From assembly GCF_003634585.1 (NCBI RefSeq), contig NZ_RBLG01000004.1:124001-188000 (forward strand): a DNA stretch of 64,000 nt, given 5' to 3'. This document shows, piece after piece, positions 19,041 to 29,076 of this stretch. Within the stretch, counting starts at the first letter, position 1. Every line of letters starts with the position of its first letter. The notes under the pieces were generated by a model. That model did not search any database and was not told the DNA's origin. It saw nothing but the letters and a program-made list of their open reading frames with translations. This stretch comes from Gillisia mitskevichiae. Lineage in GTDB: Bacteria > Bacteroidota > Bacteroidia > Flavobacteriales > Flavobacteriaceae. The position numbers and the translations under genes are program-made.

Positions 19041-20143
19041 AGGAGCAATTAAAAGTTATAATATCTGGTGGAGGTACAGGAGGACATATTTATCCTGCGA
19101 TCTCTATTGCCGATGAAATTATGAGACGCTATCCATCTGCGGAAATTCTTTTTGTAGGTGCGAAGGATAGAATGGAAATGACAAAGGTGCCACAAGCGGG
19201 ATATAAAATAGAAGGACTTTGGATCTCTGGGGTAGACAGAAGTTTAACCGCAAGAAACTTAAGCTTTCCTTTTAAATTAATTAGTAGTCTTTGGGAATCT
19301 AGAAAGATCCTTAAAAAATTTAAGCCAGATGTGGTTGTTGGAACTGGTGGATTTGCAAGCGGACCTTTACTGAAGATGGCAAATTCTATGAATATTCCAT
19401 CTCTAATCCAAGAGCAGAATTCTTACCCTGGAATTACTAATAGATTGCTAGGTAAAAATGCTGATGCTATTTGTACAGCTTATGATCATTTGGAGAGTTA
19501 CTTTCCATTAGAAAAAACAATTAAGACTGGGAATCCAGTAAGACAGGATATTCTGAATATTGCAAATAAGAGAGAAGAAGCACAGTTATTCTTTAAGCTG
19601 AAAAAAGAGCCAAAAACATTATTGGTTTTAGGTGGGAGTTTGGGAGCAAGAAGAATAAATCAGTTAATGGAAGCTTTTGTAGATGTTTTTGAAAAGAATG
19701 AGATCCAACTAATTTGGCAAACGGGTTCTTTGTATTATGAGGAATATAAAAAATACGATAGCAAATATGTGCAAACCCATGCTTTTTTAAGCAGAATGGA
19801 TCTTGCTTACGCTGCAGCAGATGTAATCGTATCTCGGGCAGGAGCAATAAGTGTTTCAGAACTATGTATCGTTGGGAAGCCTGTGATATTCATTCCATCT
19901 CCTAATGTTGCTGAAAATCATCAGGCGAAGAATGCTTTAACTATTGCAAATGAAGATGCAGCTTATGTATTAGATGAAAAAGATCTGGCTAAGGATTTCT
20001 CTGAAATTATTATGCTGGTATTAGAATCTGAAAAAGTTCAGAAGAACCTTTCAGAAAATATTAAAAAATTGGCCCTACCTGGAGCAACAGCTGCAATTGT
20101 AGATACCATGGAAAAAATTATAAAGAAGCAGGAATTAAATTAA
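19037..20143 (+). CDS. murG: UDP-GlcNAc:lipid I GlcNAc transferase MurG
   Basis: A 368-residue GT-B glycosyltransferase on the inner membrane face, converting lipid I to lipid II. The N-terminal G loop is [35 protein letters not shown] and [18 protein letters not shown] follow, and the C-terminal donor domain has [14 protein letters not shown] and [23 protein letters not shown]. All are family signatures. Its TAA shares one base with the murC ATG. Confidence 0.96.
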   Translation: MKEQLKVIISGGGTGGHIYPAISIADEIMRRYPSAEILFVGAKDRMEMTKVPQAGYKIEGLWISGVDRSLTARNLSFPFKLISSLWESRKILKKFKPDVVVGTGGFASGPLLKMANSMNIPSLIQEQNSYPGITNRLLGKNADAICTAYDHLESYFPLEKTIKTGNPVRQDILNIANKREEAQLFFKLKKEPKTLLVLGGSLGARRINQLMEAFVDVFEKNEIQLIWQTGSLYYEEYKKYDSKYVQTHAFLSRMDLAYAAADVIVSRAGAISVSELCIVGKPVIFIPSPNVAENHQAKNALTIANEDAAYVLDEKDLAKDFSEIIMLVLESEKVQKNLSENIKKLALPGATAAIVDTMEKIIKKQELN

Positions 20144-21498
20144 TGGATCAATTTAAAAACATAGAAAATCTTTATTTTATCGGCATTGGCGGAATAGGAA
20201 TGAGCGCGTTAGCGCGATATTTCAATTATCTAGGAAAGCAAGTTGCTGGTTACGATAAAACTTCTACTGTTCTTACAAGAACTCTAGAGGAAGAAGGGAT
20301 TCAGGTTTTTTATAAAGATGAAATTGAGTTAATTCCAGATAGCTTCAGGAATACGGAAAATACTTTAATTGTTTACACCCCAGCTATTCCGAAGGATAGT
20401 AAACAATACAATTATTTTATTCAAAAGGAATTTCAGCTTAAAAAGCGAGCGGTAGTTTTAGGAATGATCACGCAAGGAGTATTTACCTTGGGTGTGGCAG
20501 GAACCCATGGTAAAACTACCACCACTGCAATTTTAGGTCATTTATTAAAAGAGACTGGAGCAAAAGTGACAGCATTTCTTGGTGGAATAAGTGAGGATAT
20601 ACAGAGCAATCTTATTCTTAATGGGAATGATGTTATGGTTGTAGAGGCAGATGAATTTGACAGGTCATTTTTAAATTTATCGCCAAATATTGCCGCTATC
20701 ACTTCTATGGATGCCGATCACTTAGACATTTATGGAGCTCCAGAGGAATTAATTAAATCTTTTAAGGATTTCGCAGCTTTAATACCCGAGAACGGTACCC
20801 TTTTTGTGAAGAATGGACTACCACTTGAAGGTGGAACTATTGGAATTGAAGATAACGCAGATTATTCTGCTCAAAATGTTACAATAAAGAACGGAATTTA
20901 TCATTTCGATCTGATCACCCCAACACAAATTATAGAAGGTTTAAAGTTTAGCCTCCCGGGCAAACACAATTTATTAAATGCTATTACTGCTCTGGCGATT
21001 GCCATTCATTACGGATCCCCAACCAATGAACTCGCCAGAGCATTATATAGTTTTAAGGGTGTAAATCGCAGATTTACCTATAGATTGAAAACCGAAGATC
21101 GCATTTTAATAGACGATTATGCTCATCATCCGGCAGAAATTGCCGCTGTTTACCAAGCTGTTAGAGAAATGCATCCCAATAAAAAGGTGATTGCGATTTT
21201 TCAGCCGCACTTATTTAGCAGAACTAAAGATTTTGCAGATGATTTTGCGGAAAGCCTAAGTAAATTCGATGAGGTGAGATTATTGGATATTTATCCTGCG
21301 AGGGAACTTCCAATAGAAGGAATTACTTCTAATTGGTTATTGAATAAAATAAATAATCTGAATAAAAAATTAATAGAAAAATCAGAGATCATAAATGAGT
21401 TAAATGTATCGGAAAGTCCTATTATTGTTATGATGGGAGCAGGAGATATTGGAGAAGAGATCATTAAAGTTGAAAAATATTTTAAGGATGAAAATTAA
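20143..21498 (+). CDS. murC: UDP-MurNAc:L-Ala ligase
   Basis: A 451-residue Mur ligase adding the first stem amino acid. Features: YFIGIGGIGMSALARYF (UDP-MurNAc domain), GVAGTHGKTTTTAIL (ATP loop), VEADEFDRSFLNLSP, TSMDADHLDIYG, FKGVNRRFTYR, DDYAHHPAEIAAVY and FQPHLFSRT. Everything expected is present. The last codons overlap ftsQ by 11 bp. Confidence 0.96.
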   Translation: MDQFKNIENLYFIGIGGIGMSALARYFNYLGKQVAGYDKTSTVLTRTLEEEGIQVFYKDEIELIPDSFRNTENTLIVYTPAIPKDSKQYNYFIQKEFQLKKRAVVLGMITQGVFTLGVAGTHGKTTTTAILGHLLKETGAKVTAFLGGISEDIQSNLILNGNDVMVVEADEFDRSFLNLSPNIAAITSMDADHLDIYGAPEELIKSFKDFAALIPENGTLFVKNGLPLEGGTIGIEDNADYSAQNVTIKNGIYHFDLITPTQIIEGLKFSLPGKHNLLNAITALAIAIHYGSPTNELARALYSFKGVNRRFTYRLKTEDRILIDDYAHHPAEIAAVYQAVREMHPNKKVIAIFQPHLFSRTKDFADDFAESLSKFDEVRLLDIYPARELPIEGITSNWLLNKINNLNKKLIEKSEIINELNVSESPIIVMMGAGDIGEEIIKVEKYFKDEN

Positions 21499-22204
21499 CT
21501 TTAATTACATAAAAGGCTTTTTATTATTTGCTTTGATCATCTTTTTTTATGGCTTTGCTGAAAAGCGAAATAACACAAGAAAAGTTGAGAAAATTGAAGT
21601 TCAATTTACGCAATTTGAAAACCTTTATGTGTCCGAAGAATCGGTTAATAAATTGTTAATACAAAATGACATAGAGGTCTCAAGTATAGGTAAAGAAACT
21701 TTAGATTTGAATAGAGTAGAGACGCTGTTGAATAAACATGAGATGATTGAAAATGCAGAAGTGTTTCTTACGCTAGATGGAATTTTAAAAACCAAAATCA
21801 GTCAGCGCCGCCCTATTGGTAGGGTTTTGGGGAATAATGCATTTTATTTAGATAGGTTAGGCAAGAAGATGCCGCTTTCTAAAAATTATTCTGCTAGAGT
21901 TCCAGTTCTTGTTAATATGCAGGAAAAGGACATCAAAGAAGTCTTTCCGTTAGTAGATTATATTAACAATGACCAATTTTTGACTGAACATATTACGTCT
22001 ATCACACGAGTGAGTGGTGGATATTATCAATTAGAATTAAGAAAAACAGATTTCAATATTTTCTTCGGAAAAGTGAGCCGAATAGATGAGAAATTCAACA
22101 ATTTTAAAGCTTTTTATAAAAAAGCACTTAAAGACGATTTAATAAATACTTACAAAATGGTGGATCTACAATTTGGGAATCAGGTTGTTTGCACTAAAAA
22201 ATAA
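21488..22204 (+). CDS. ftsQ: Cell division protein FtsQ/DivIB-like
   Basis: A 238-residue single-pass protein: short cytoplasmic tail, one membrane helix (about 8-24, GFLLFALIIFFYGFA), a POTRA-like region and the FtsQ beta domain (IGRVLGNNAFYLDRLGKKMPLSKNYSARVPVL). The FYLDRLGKxMPLSxxYSARVPV stretch is the signature of the Bacteroidota FtsQ. It links FtsL/FtsB to the divisome. A longer frame from 21449 would overlap murC by 50 bp and add 13 residues before the true-looking MKINFNYIKG start, so 21488 is preferred. Confidence 0.92.
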   Translation: MKINFNYIKGFLLFALIIFFYGFAEKRNNTRKVEKIEVQFTQFENLYVSEESVNKLLIQNDIEVSSIGKETLDLNRVETLLNKHEMIENAEVFLTLDGILKTKISQRRPIGRVLGNNAFYLDRLGKKMPLSKNYSARVPVLVNMQEKDIKEVFPLVDYINNDQFLTEHITSITRVSGGYYQLELRKTDFNIFFGKVSRIDEKFNNFKAFYKKALKDDLINTYKMVDLQFGNQVVCTKK

Positions 22205-22207
22205 GGG

Positions 22208-23560
22208 ATGGAACACAACGAAATTGCAGTAGGGCTGGATATTGGAACCACGAAGATCGTGGCCATGATAGGGCGGAAGAATGAGTACGGGAAAATGGAG
22301 ATCATAGGGATTGGAAAATCTAAAAGTTTAGGTGTCCACCGTGGGGTTGTGAATAATATTACCCAAACTATTCAATCTATTCAGCAAGCGATACAAGAAG
22401 CAGAAGCAGATTCAGGATTAAAAATCGAAGAGGTGGTTGTTGGGATTGCAGGACAACATATTAGAAGTTTGCAGCATAGTGATTATATCACTCGCCCAAA
22501 TCCAGATGAGGTAATAGATAGCGACGATATTTATACACTTTGTAACCAAGTTCATAAACTGGTAATGTTACCTGGAGAAGAGATAATTCATGTGTTACCA
22601 CAAGAATTTAAAGTAGATGGGCAGGCAGAGATCAAGGAGCCAATTGGAATGTATGGTGGAAGATTAGAAGCAAATTTCCATGTAGTTGTGGGTCAAGTTT
22701 CTTCTATTAGAAATATTGGTAGATGTGTTAAAAGTGCCGGTTTGGAACTTTCAGCAGTGACTTTAGAGCCTTTAGCATCTGCAAATGCAGTATTAAGTCA
22801 GGAAGAAAAAGAAGCAGGAGTTGCTCTTATCGATATAGGAGGTGGAACTACAGATCTAGCCATTTTTAAAGATGGAATTATTCGACATACCGCAGTAATC
22901 CCATTTGGAGGAAATGTAATTACAGAAGATATTAAAGAAGGCTGTTCTATTATAGAAAAACAGGCAGAGTTATTGAAGATCAAGTTTGGATCTGCTTGGC
23001 CGGGAGAAAATAAGGATAATGAGATCGTTTCTATTCCAGGATTACGTGGAAGAGAGCCAAAGGAGATCACCCTTAAAAACCTTTCCAAAATTATCCATGC
23101 ACGTGTTGTAGAAATTATAGAGCAAGTATATCTTGAAATTAAGAACTACGGTCACGAAGAGCAAAAGAAGAAATTGATTGCCGGAATGGTAATTACCGGT
23201 GGTGGTGCTCAATTGAAACATTTAAAGCAATTGGCGGAGTATATTACCGGAATGGATACCAGAATTGGATATCCTAACGAGCATTTAGCAGGAGATAGCG
23301 ATACCGAAACTACGAGCCCACTATATGCAACTGCAGTTGGTTTGGTATTGAATAGTTTAGAGCAGCAGAATGCTAAATTTCAAAACCGTGCAGGAACAGA
23401 GGAAAAGGAAGTAATAGTAGAAGAAGGAACACATTCCTTTAATACAGAAGAGGAAGATGAAGAGCAGGAAACCTCTTCAACAAAATCAAAATCATCTAAA
23501 AAGAGTGTTTTTGATAAATGGGCTGAAAAGTTCAAAGATTTTTTAGACAACGCAGAATAA
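22208..23560 (+). CDS. ftsA: Cell division protein FtsA
   Basis: A 450-residue actin-like ATPase that tethers FtsZ to the membrane. Phosphate 1 is VGLDIGTTKIVAMIG; the 1C subdomain contains GIAGQHIRS; phosphate 2 is VALIDIGGGTTDLAIF; the adenosine motif is GMVITGGGAQLKHL. A Ser/Glu-rich linker (about 395-432) leads to the C-terminal helix KSVFDKWAEKFKDFLDNAE, an amphipathic membrane-targeting sequence. It starts 3 bp after ftsQ. Confidence 0.96.
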   Translation: MEHNEIAVGLDIGTTKIVAMIGRKNEYGKMEIIGIGKSKSLGVHRGVVNNITQTIQSIQQAIQEAEADSGLKIEEVVVGIAGQHIRSLQHSDYITRPNPDEVIDSDDIYTLCNQVHKLVMLPGEEIIHVLPQEFKVDGQAEIKEPIGMYGGRLEANFHVVVGQVSSIRNIGRCVKSAGLELSAVTLEPLASANAVLSQEEKEAGVALIDIGGGTTDLAIFKDGIIRHTAVIPFGGNVITEDIKEGCSIIEKQAELLKIKFGSAWPGENKDNEIVSIPGLRGREPKEITLKNLSKIIHARVVEIIEQVYLEIKNYGHEEQKKKLIAGMVITGGGAQLKHLKQLAEYITGMDTRIGYPNEHLAGDSDTETTSPLYATAVGLVLNSLEQQNAKFQNRAGTEEKEVIVEEGTHSFNTEEEDEEQETSSTKSKSSKKSVFDKWAEKFKDFLDNAE

Positions 23561-23587
23561 CAATATAGAACCAGTAAAAAAGGATTT

Positions 23588-25528
23588 ATGAGCAGTACAG
23601 AATTCGAAAATATTTCATTCGATTTACCCAAAAACCAATCCAACGTGATCAAGGTTATTGGAGTAGGAGGGGGTGGTAGCAATGCCATCAATCACATGTT
23701 TCAACAAGGAATCAAGGGAGTTGATTTTATTATTTGTAATACAGATTCCCAGGCCTTGGAAAATAGTACGGTTCCCAATAAAATTCAGTTAGGAGTACAC
23801 TTAACTGAAGGATTAGGAGCTGGCGCAGACCCAAAAGTGGGTGAAAACGCCGCTATAGAAAGTAGTGAGGAGATTAAACGCATGCTCGGTACCAATACCA
23901 AAATGGTATTTATTACCGCCGGTATGGGTGGAGGTACAGGAACAGGAGCTGCGCCTGTAATTGCCAAGCAAGCCAAAGAAATGGATATCCTTACTGTTGG
24001 GATCGTTACTATTCCTTTTCAGTTTGAGGGGAAAATGCGAAATGAGCAGGCTCAACTGGGAGTAGAAAATTTACGAAGACATGTAGATTCTCTTATTGTT
24101 ATTAATAACAATAAACTAAGAGAGGTTTATGGGAACCTTGGTTTTAAAGCTGGATTCTCTAAAGCCGATGAGGTGTTAGCAACTGCTTCTAGAGGGATTG
24201 CAGAAGTTATTACACATCACTACACACAAAACATCGATTTACGTGATGCTAAAACGGTTCTTAGTAATAGTGGTACTGCTATTATGGGCTCTGCATCTGC
24301 ATCTGGAGCAAGTAGAGCAAATGACGCGATCATTAAAGCTTTAGATTCTCCTTTATTGAATGATAATAAAATTAAAGGCGCTCAAAATGTGTTGTTATTG
24401 ATCGTTTCTGGTTCAGAAGAGATCACGATAGATGAAATTGGAGAGATCAACGATCACATCCAGAATGAAGCTGGACATAGTGCCAACATCATTATGGGAG
24501 TTGGTGAAGATGAAAGCTTGGAAGATGCAATCGCGGTAACCATTATTGCTACGGGTTTTAATGTAGAGCAGCAAAATGAAATTGTTAATACCGAAACTAA
24601 AAAAATCATCCACACATTAGAGGATGAGCAAAAAGCAGTTCACAATTTTGGTCAGAATAAATTTCAAAGACCTGCTTTTAATGAAGAGGCTGCAGAAGAA
24701 GTAAAAGAACAGAAGATCGTTCATACTTTAGAAGAAGATGATAATTTACATACCCCACCAAGTGCTAGAATTATGGACGTGGAATATGAGGAAGTAAATT
24801 ATAAGGAAGAAGATTTTATTATTACAGATACTTCAGCAAAAATCAATAAACTGCAGAAGCAAGAGCAGGAAGATTTAGATGATGATGCTGAAGATCAGTT
24901 CATGTTTACTTTTGATTTCCCAATTAATCAGGAACAAGAGAAGCCTAGAGATGAGCCAAAAAGTCCGCAAGCTAAAGAATCATTAGAGGTAGAGAAACCC
25001 AATAATAGCAGGATCATTCATGAGCTTCATGATGAGACTAGGGATATGGAGGTAAATGAGCCTATTGAGATCATTCCCGTAACCGAAAATTCTTCTACAG
25101 GAGAAAAGCGTTATAGTCTGGATGATTATATGGAAGTAGAGCAAATGCTTAAAAAATCTAAACCTGTTCAGAAAAAAGAAATAGAGGAAGAGCATATCGT
25201 TTTTGAAAAGAAAACAGTAGCTCCAGAACCGGAAAGAAAAAGTATATCAGACCATGATAACGATCCTTTTGATAATCCTATTTCTGAAGGCTTAATTGAA
25301 AGAGCTGCAGAAAGAAGAGCGAAAATGAAGGAATTCAATTACAAATTTAGAAGTAACGCTGCTCAAATTGATGAAATTGAAAAGCAACCAGCTTATAAAC
25401 GAGCAGGCATAGATTTAGACAATTCTAGGAAAGAAGAAGAGAAGCTTTCAAGAACTACTTTAGGGGGTGATAATGACGACCTTAAATTTAGAAGTAACAA
25501 TTCATTTCTACATGATAACGTAGACTAA
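23588..25528 (+). CDS. ftsZ: Cell division protein FtsZ with long linker
   Basis: A 646-residue tubulin-like GTPase forming the Z ring. The GTPase core (to about 320) has [12 protein letters not shown], the tubulin signature [13 protein letters not shown] and the T7 loop region [15 protein letters not shown]. After it comes an unusually long (about 300 residues), charged, Asp/Glu/Lys-rich linker typical of Bacteroidota, then a conserved C-terminal end ([15 protein letters not shown]). The linker carries three copies of a short motif, [KR]I[IV]HxLxDE, near residues 338, 376 and 474. It ends the dcw cluster and is followed by a perfect terminator hairpin. Confidence 0.97.
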   Translation: MSSTEFENISFDLPKNQSNVIKVIGVGGGGSNAINHMFQQGIKGVDFIICNTDSQALENSTVPNKIQLGVHLTEGLGAGADPKVGENAAIESSEEIKRMLGTNTKMVFITAGMGGGTGTGAAPVIAKQAKEMDILTVGIVTIPFQFEGKMRNEQAQLGVENLRRHVDSLIVINNNKLREVYGNLGFKAGFSKADEVLATASRGIAEVITHHYTQNIDLRDAKTVLSNSGTAIMGSASASGASRANDAIIKALDSPLLNDNKIKGAQNVLLLIVSGSEEITIDEIGEINDHIQNEAGHSANIIMGVGEDESLEDAIAVTIIATGFNVEQQNEIVNTETKKIIHTLEDEQKAVHNFGQNKFQRPAFNEEAAEEVKEQKIVHTLEEDDNLHTPPSARIMDVEYEEVNYKEEDFIITDTSAKINKLQKQEQEDLDDDAEDQFMFTFDFPINQEQEKPRDEPKSPQAKESLEVEKPNNSRIIHELHDETRDMEVNEPIEIIPVTENSSTGEKRYSLDDYMEVEQMLKKSKPVQKKEIEEEHIVFEKKTVAPEPERKSISDHDNDPFDNPISEGLIERAAERRAKMKEFNYKFRSNAAQIDEIEKQPAYKRAGIDLDNSRKEEEKLSRTTLGGDNDDLKFRSNNSFLHDNVD

Positions 25529-25549
25529 GCTTAATTTTGCCCTAACAAT

Positions 25550-25587
25550 AACCTGAAATTCCCCCACGAATTTCAGGTTTTATTTTT
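25550..25587 (+). terminator. Terminator of the dcw cluster
   Basis: AACCTGAAATTC and GAATTTCAGGTT form a perfect 12-bp stem with a CCCCAC loop, followed by TTATTTTTAT. It lies 21 bp past the ftsZ stop. Confidence 0.85.
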
Positions 25588-25617
25588 ATATTCGCAGTCT
25601 TAATTAATACACTTAAT

Positions 25618-26070
25618 ATGAGTTTACAAGACCAAGTAATGACCGAATTAAAGGCGGCAATGCGTGCAAAAGACGCGGTTAAATTAGAGGCTCTTCGTGC
25701 CATTAAAAGTGGGATATTGTTGGCGCAAACAGAGAATGGATCCAAAGAAGAGATCTCTGAAGATGCAGAATTGAAGTTGTTGCAGAAACTAGTGAAACAA
25801 CGTAAGGACAGCGCTGCGATTTATAAAGAACAGAACAGAGAAGATTTGGCTCAGCCAGAATTGGATCAAGCGGCGGTGATCGAGCAATTTTTACCAGCTC
25901 AGTTAAGCGAAGCGGAAATAGAACAAAAAGTTAAAGATATAATTGCTAAGACCGGAGCTTCAGGAATGAAAGATATGGGGAAAGTGATGGGAATGGCTTC
26001 TGGCGAATTAGCAGGAAAAGCAGATGGTAAAACTATCTCTATGATCGTTAAGAGAGAATTAAGCAATTAG
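25618..26070 (+). CDS. GatB/YqeY domain protein
   Basis: A 150-residue helical protein of the YqeY family: MSLQDQVMTELKAAMRAKDAVKLEALRAIKSGI is the N-terminal signature and the end, GASGMKDMGKVMGMASGELAGKADGKTISMIVKRELS, is the tRNA-binding-like tail domain shared with GatB. Its biochemical role is not settled, though a link to amidotransferase or tRNA metabolism is often suggested. A TATATTCG box at 25587-25594 could be its own promoter. The stop codon lies inside the first copy of a CAATTAGCAAT repeat. Confidence 0.9.
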   Translation: MSLQDQVMTELKAAMRAKDAVKLEALRAIKSGILLAQTENGSKEEISEDAELKLLQKLVKQRKDSAAIYKEQNREDLAQPELDQAAVIEQFLPAQLSEAEIEQKVKDIIAKTGASGMKDMGKVMGMASGELAGKADGKTISMIVKRELSN

Positions 26071-26095
26071 CAATTAACAATTATCAATTAGCAAT
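26064..26095 (+). repeat. Short AT-rich direct repeat CAATTAGCAAT
   Basis: Two identical 11-bp copies (26064-26074 and 26085-26095) separated by 10 bp. The first overlaps the yqeY-like stop codon. More AATTAAC/TTAATTG elements surround them. Likely a decayed simple repeat with no assigned role. Confidence 0.5.
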
Positions 26096-26128
26096 GATCA
26101 TTGGTCAATGTTAATTGTTTATTGATTT

Positions 26129-26202
26129 GGCCGCGTGGCGCAACTGAATAGCGCATCAGATTTCGGCTCTGAGGGTTGGGGGTTTGAATCCCTTCGCGGT
26201 CA
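26129..26202 (+). tRNA. tRNA-Arg (anticodon TCG)
   Basis: A 74-nt cloverleaf: acceptor GGCCGCG/CGCGGTC with one G-U, D stem GCGC/GCGC, anticodon stem TCAGA/TCTGA with loop TTTCGGC (TCG), T stem GGGGG/CCCTT with two G-U pairs and loop TTTGAAT, discriminator A. CCA is not encoded. The T loop has TTT where TTC is usual (C56 replaced by U). Confidence 0.92.
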
Positions 26203-26222
26203 CTATTAAATAGTTCAATTAG

Positions 26223-26254
26223 AAAAAACGCCAAGTTCACTTGAGCGTTTTTTT
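26223..26254 (+). terminator. Terminator after tRNA-Arg
   Basis: AACGCCAAGT pairs with ACTTGAGCGTT (one bulge), with an A tract before and a T run after, 20 bp past the tRNA. Confidence 0.7.
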
Positions 26255-26300
26255 GTTTGGACTATTTTCAAAGCGGAGCATTGAGGGATCACCGCAGGTC

Positions 26301-26336
26301 AAAAAAAACCCGCAGCTTTCGCTGCGGGTTTTTTTG
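26301..26336. terminator. Bidirectional terminator
   Basis: ACCCGCAGC and GCTGCGGGT form a perfect stem around a TTTC loop, with eight A before and seven T after. It separates the tRNA-Arg unit from the convergent response regulator gene and would work in both directions. Confidence 0.9.
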
Positions 26337-26369
26337 ATCTAGAATGGTTATATAAATCGCGTTTTTCTA

Positions 26370-27035
26370 CTAGATAAGGCTAAGATCTTTAGCTATGCCA
26401 ATAAGATGCGGATTGGTATTGGCATTAAATTCTTCTCTTAATTCCTTAAGTCGTTTTTCAATAGAACTTTTACTATTAGGGATGATGTTATTTTGCTTAA
26501 AGTTTTCTTGGATCTCATCTTGGGTTAATCCATTTGCGATACCATTGAGTAAATTAATATCGAATTTCTTTAAAACAAAAAGGTTCTCTTGTTTCAATGC
26601 AGATTCAATTTTAGGAGAGTTATAAGTTCTTCCTTCATCAATCTCTAAAATGGCTTTTTTAAGTTCTCTCATGCCATTTCTATCCTTACATACGTATGCT
26701 AAGATATCCCCAGTATCCCATAATTGTTTAACGGTTTGAGGCTGATCCTCTATGGAGTTAACCAATATCTTCAAATTTGGATCTAGTTCTTTTAATATTG
26801 CAATTAACTGCTTTCCAGAGGTGATCTTCTTATCTCTGTAGTCTGGGATAAAGGAAAGGTCGCAGATTAAAAGATCGTATGGATTGCCATCTTGTAGAGC
26901 TTTTTTGGCAAGTATATAAGCTTTATCACAATATTGCGCATGATCTATATGAGCAATCTTCATTTCTGAAAGTACACTAGCAACAGCATAGTTAATACTG
27001 TCTATATCTTCTGCAACTAATACTTTTTTAAACAT
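26370..27035 (-). CDS. Two-component response regulator with C-terminal helix-turn-helix
   Basis: A 221-residue regulator. The receiver domain (1-140) has the acid pair Glu9/Asp10, phospho-acceptor Asp59 (LLICDLSF) and the lysine in YVCKD. The C-terminal 65 residues contain a LuxR-like HTH (INLLNGIANGLTQDEIQENF...SSIEKRLKELREEF) as found in flavobacterial regulators paired with TPR histidine kinases. It begins 9 bp after its kinase gene, so it is almost certainly the cognate partner. Target genes are not evident; a transcriptional role is inferred from the HTH. Confidence 0.85.
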   Translation of the reverse strand: MFKKVLVAEDIDSINYAVASVLSEMKIAHIDHAQYCDKAYILAKKALQDGNPYDLLICDLSFIPDYRDKKITSGKQLIAILKELDPNLKILVNSIEDQPQTVKQLWDTGDILAYVCKDRNGMRELKKAILEIDEGRTYNSPKIESALKQENLFVLKKFDINLLNGIANGLTQDEIQENFKQNNIIPNSKSSIEKRLKELREEFNANTNPHLIGIAKDLSLI

Positions 27036-27044
27036 TGTTTTAGA

Positions 27045-29000
27045 TTAAACCGGTATTTGGATATTAACTTTCAATCCTTTTCCTTCTTCGCTTTCAAAAT
27101 TAATGCTTCCATTAGTTGAATGAATACGGTTTTCCACATTCTTAATGCCGTTTCCTGGTATTTTATTCTGAAGGTCAAAACCTTTTCCATTGTCGGAATA
27201 TCTAATCTCGACTTTTTTAGACTTAGCTATAAATCGAATTGCAACTAAACTTGCAGTACTATGCTTTTTCATATTCACTAGTAACTCCTGAAGCACTCTA
27301 TAGATAACGATCTTCTTTTCCCTAGAGATATTCGCCCATAGAATGTCTTCTTGTCCCGTTACTATAAGTTTAGTGTTCTTAGAGCTGCTGTTGGAAAGGT
27401 TTGCAATTAGATCTTCCTCATAACTATTGGAAGTGTTTATTTCATTATTCTCCCTGGATATATCTCTAGTACGTGTATAAATGTTTTCTAAGCTATCAAG
27501 CACTTCTGTATTTGCTAAAGGCTCTAATCTTCCCATCACATTATATATATCATTTGCTAATTCATCATGAATCTTTTTGGAAATACGAGTTTCTGTATTA
27601 TATACTTCTCTAATCTTGTCCTTTTTGTGTCGCTGTTTAAAATAATATAATAGGAAAGCTGCTATTAGTGTGATCACTGCAGCAATTAATGAGATAATAA
27701 TAATCCGGTCTCGTTGCTGCTGCGCTTCTATATGTTGCTGATTATTTCGTTTTTCCAAACCCAATATTTCTTGCAGCTTTTGTTCTTCATCAAATTTTAC
27801 TTTGGCAAAGGTATTTTTAGCATTAATATTCGCTTGTTTTATACTGTCATTGAGTTTAATAAAACTATTAGTAAATATTTTGGAGCCTTCCTCAGGGGAA
27901 TAATTAATTATTCTCTTTAAAGCATTCAATTCTGAAGTTTTACTGGAATTCTCTCTCGCTATTTCTAACCATTTAAAAGCATAATCTAGTGCTAGATCTG
28001 GTTTACTCTTTTGGAAGTAGCTAGAAAGATGTTCGTAACTAGCAGTTAAACCATTTAGATCTTTTGTTTTTAGACGAAGAGCTAGTGCAGTGTTAAGTTC
28101 GTCTAATACAAGAGCATTGGAGTCCTGCATCCATCTGGTGTATGCATAATTATCTATAAAACGAGCCTGGGAATTTTCATCTGCAACTTCCTTTTGTTCT
28201 AAAACAGATTGGAAAATAGAGAGTGAGCTTGAGTAATTTCCCTTATCTCTATAAACCAATGCTATATTATTTAAAAAGCTTAAACTGTCTTCTTTAGATA
28301 TTGAATATCGAAGAGCATTCTTGTATTCTTTTAGGGCATCGTCATAAAAACCTCTTTCCCGATAGGACATTGCTATAACATTGTATGCACTGTTTATATA
28401 TGCCGAATCTTTTACCTTTAAAAGCAGTTTTAAAGCATTGGTTGCATTCTCCTGACTGCCATAATAATCTGACATTCTACTTTGGGCATTTGCCATTTCA
28501 AGAGATCTTTGACCTGCCCGCAAGCTATCTCCAATTTGTAAGAACAGATCTCTAGATTTGTAGTAGTTTCTATATGCTTCTTCTGAATTGTTTAGTGCTT
28601 GAAATACCGAGGCTTTACGATAGTAAGCTAAGGCGACAAAGTAAGTGTTCTTTTGTAGTTTTGCTGTATAGATTAAACTGTCTGTGTAATCTAGTGTAGA
28701 GTCGTAATTTTTTTGACGTTTTCGAGAATAAATTATTCCGTCTAATAGATAAAGACTTATTGTATCTTCCTTGCGATCAGCTTTTGCCATTCCTTTCTGA
28801 AAGCTTAATAGCATCTTCTCAGGATCCTTTTCCTTAATTCCTTGTTGAAAATATATATTGGCTGAATCTACTCCAGAAGACTTCAAAAGCCTTGATTCTG
28901 AATTTATTTTTATCGAATTTTCTGTTGAATCTGAAGTGCAAGAAATAAGTAATATTGCCAGTAGGAAACTAATACTAATAAAAAGGTGGGGGATTCTCAT
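27045..29000 (-). CDS. Sensor histidine kinase with periplasmic TPR domain
   Basis: A 651-residue sensor. A lipobox-like signal (LLISC, Cys21) starts a periplasmic region of about 410 residues made of TPR repeats (for example SAYNVIAMSYRERGFYDDALKEYKNAL). One transmembrane helix (about 433-454) precedes a HisKA_3-type dimerisation domain with the phospho-acceptor in ISKKIHDELAND (His478). The ATPase domain follows: N box LQELLVNMKKHS, G1 YSDNGKGFD, G2 GNGIKNVENRI. Coiled-coil sequence flanks the membrane. It reports an unknown signal, probably protein-protein contacts, to the regulator encoded just downstream. Confidence 0.88.
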   Translation of the reverse strand: MRIPHLFISISFLLAILLISCTSDSTENSIKINSESRLLKSSGVDSANIYFQQGIKEKDPEKMLLSFQKGMAKADRKEDTISLYLLDGIIYSRKRQKNYDSTLDYTDSLIYTAKLQKNTYFVALAYYRKASVFQALNNSEEAYRNYYKSRDLFLQIGDSLRAGQRSLEMANAQSRMSDYYGSQENATNALKLLLKVKDSAYINSAYNVIAMSYRERGFYDDALKEYKNALRYSISKEDSLSFLNNIALVYRDKGNYSSSLSIFQSVLEQKEVADENSQARFIDNYAYTRWMQDSNALVLDELNTALALRLKTKDLNGLTASYEHLSSYFQKSKPDLALDYAFKWLEIARENSSKTSELNALKRIINYSPEEGSKIFTNSFIKLNDSIKQANINAKNTFAKVKFDEEQKLQEILGLEKRNNQQHIEAQQQRDRIIIISLIAAVITLIAAFLLYYFKQRHKKDKIREVYNTETRISKKIHDELANDIYNVMGRLEPLANTEVLDSLENIYTRTRDISRENNEINTSNSYEEDLIANLSNSSSKNTKLIVTGQEDILWANISREKKIVIYRVLQELLVNMKKHSTASLVAIRFIAKSKKVEIRYSDNGKGFDLQNKIPGNGIKNVENRIHSTNGSINFESEEGKGLKVNIQIPV

Positions 29001-29076
29001 ATGGCGAAAATAGGTAAAAATCGAACACTAATTTGCAACTCCCACCGTTATAAAAAAAAGATAGGCATAGCTGAAC

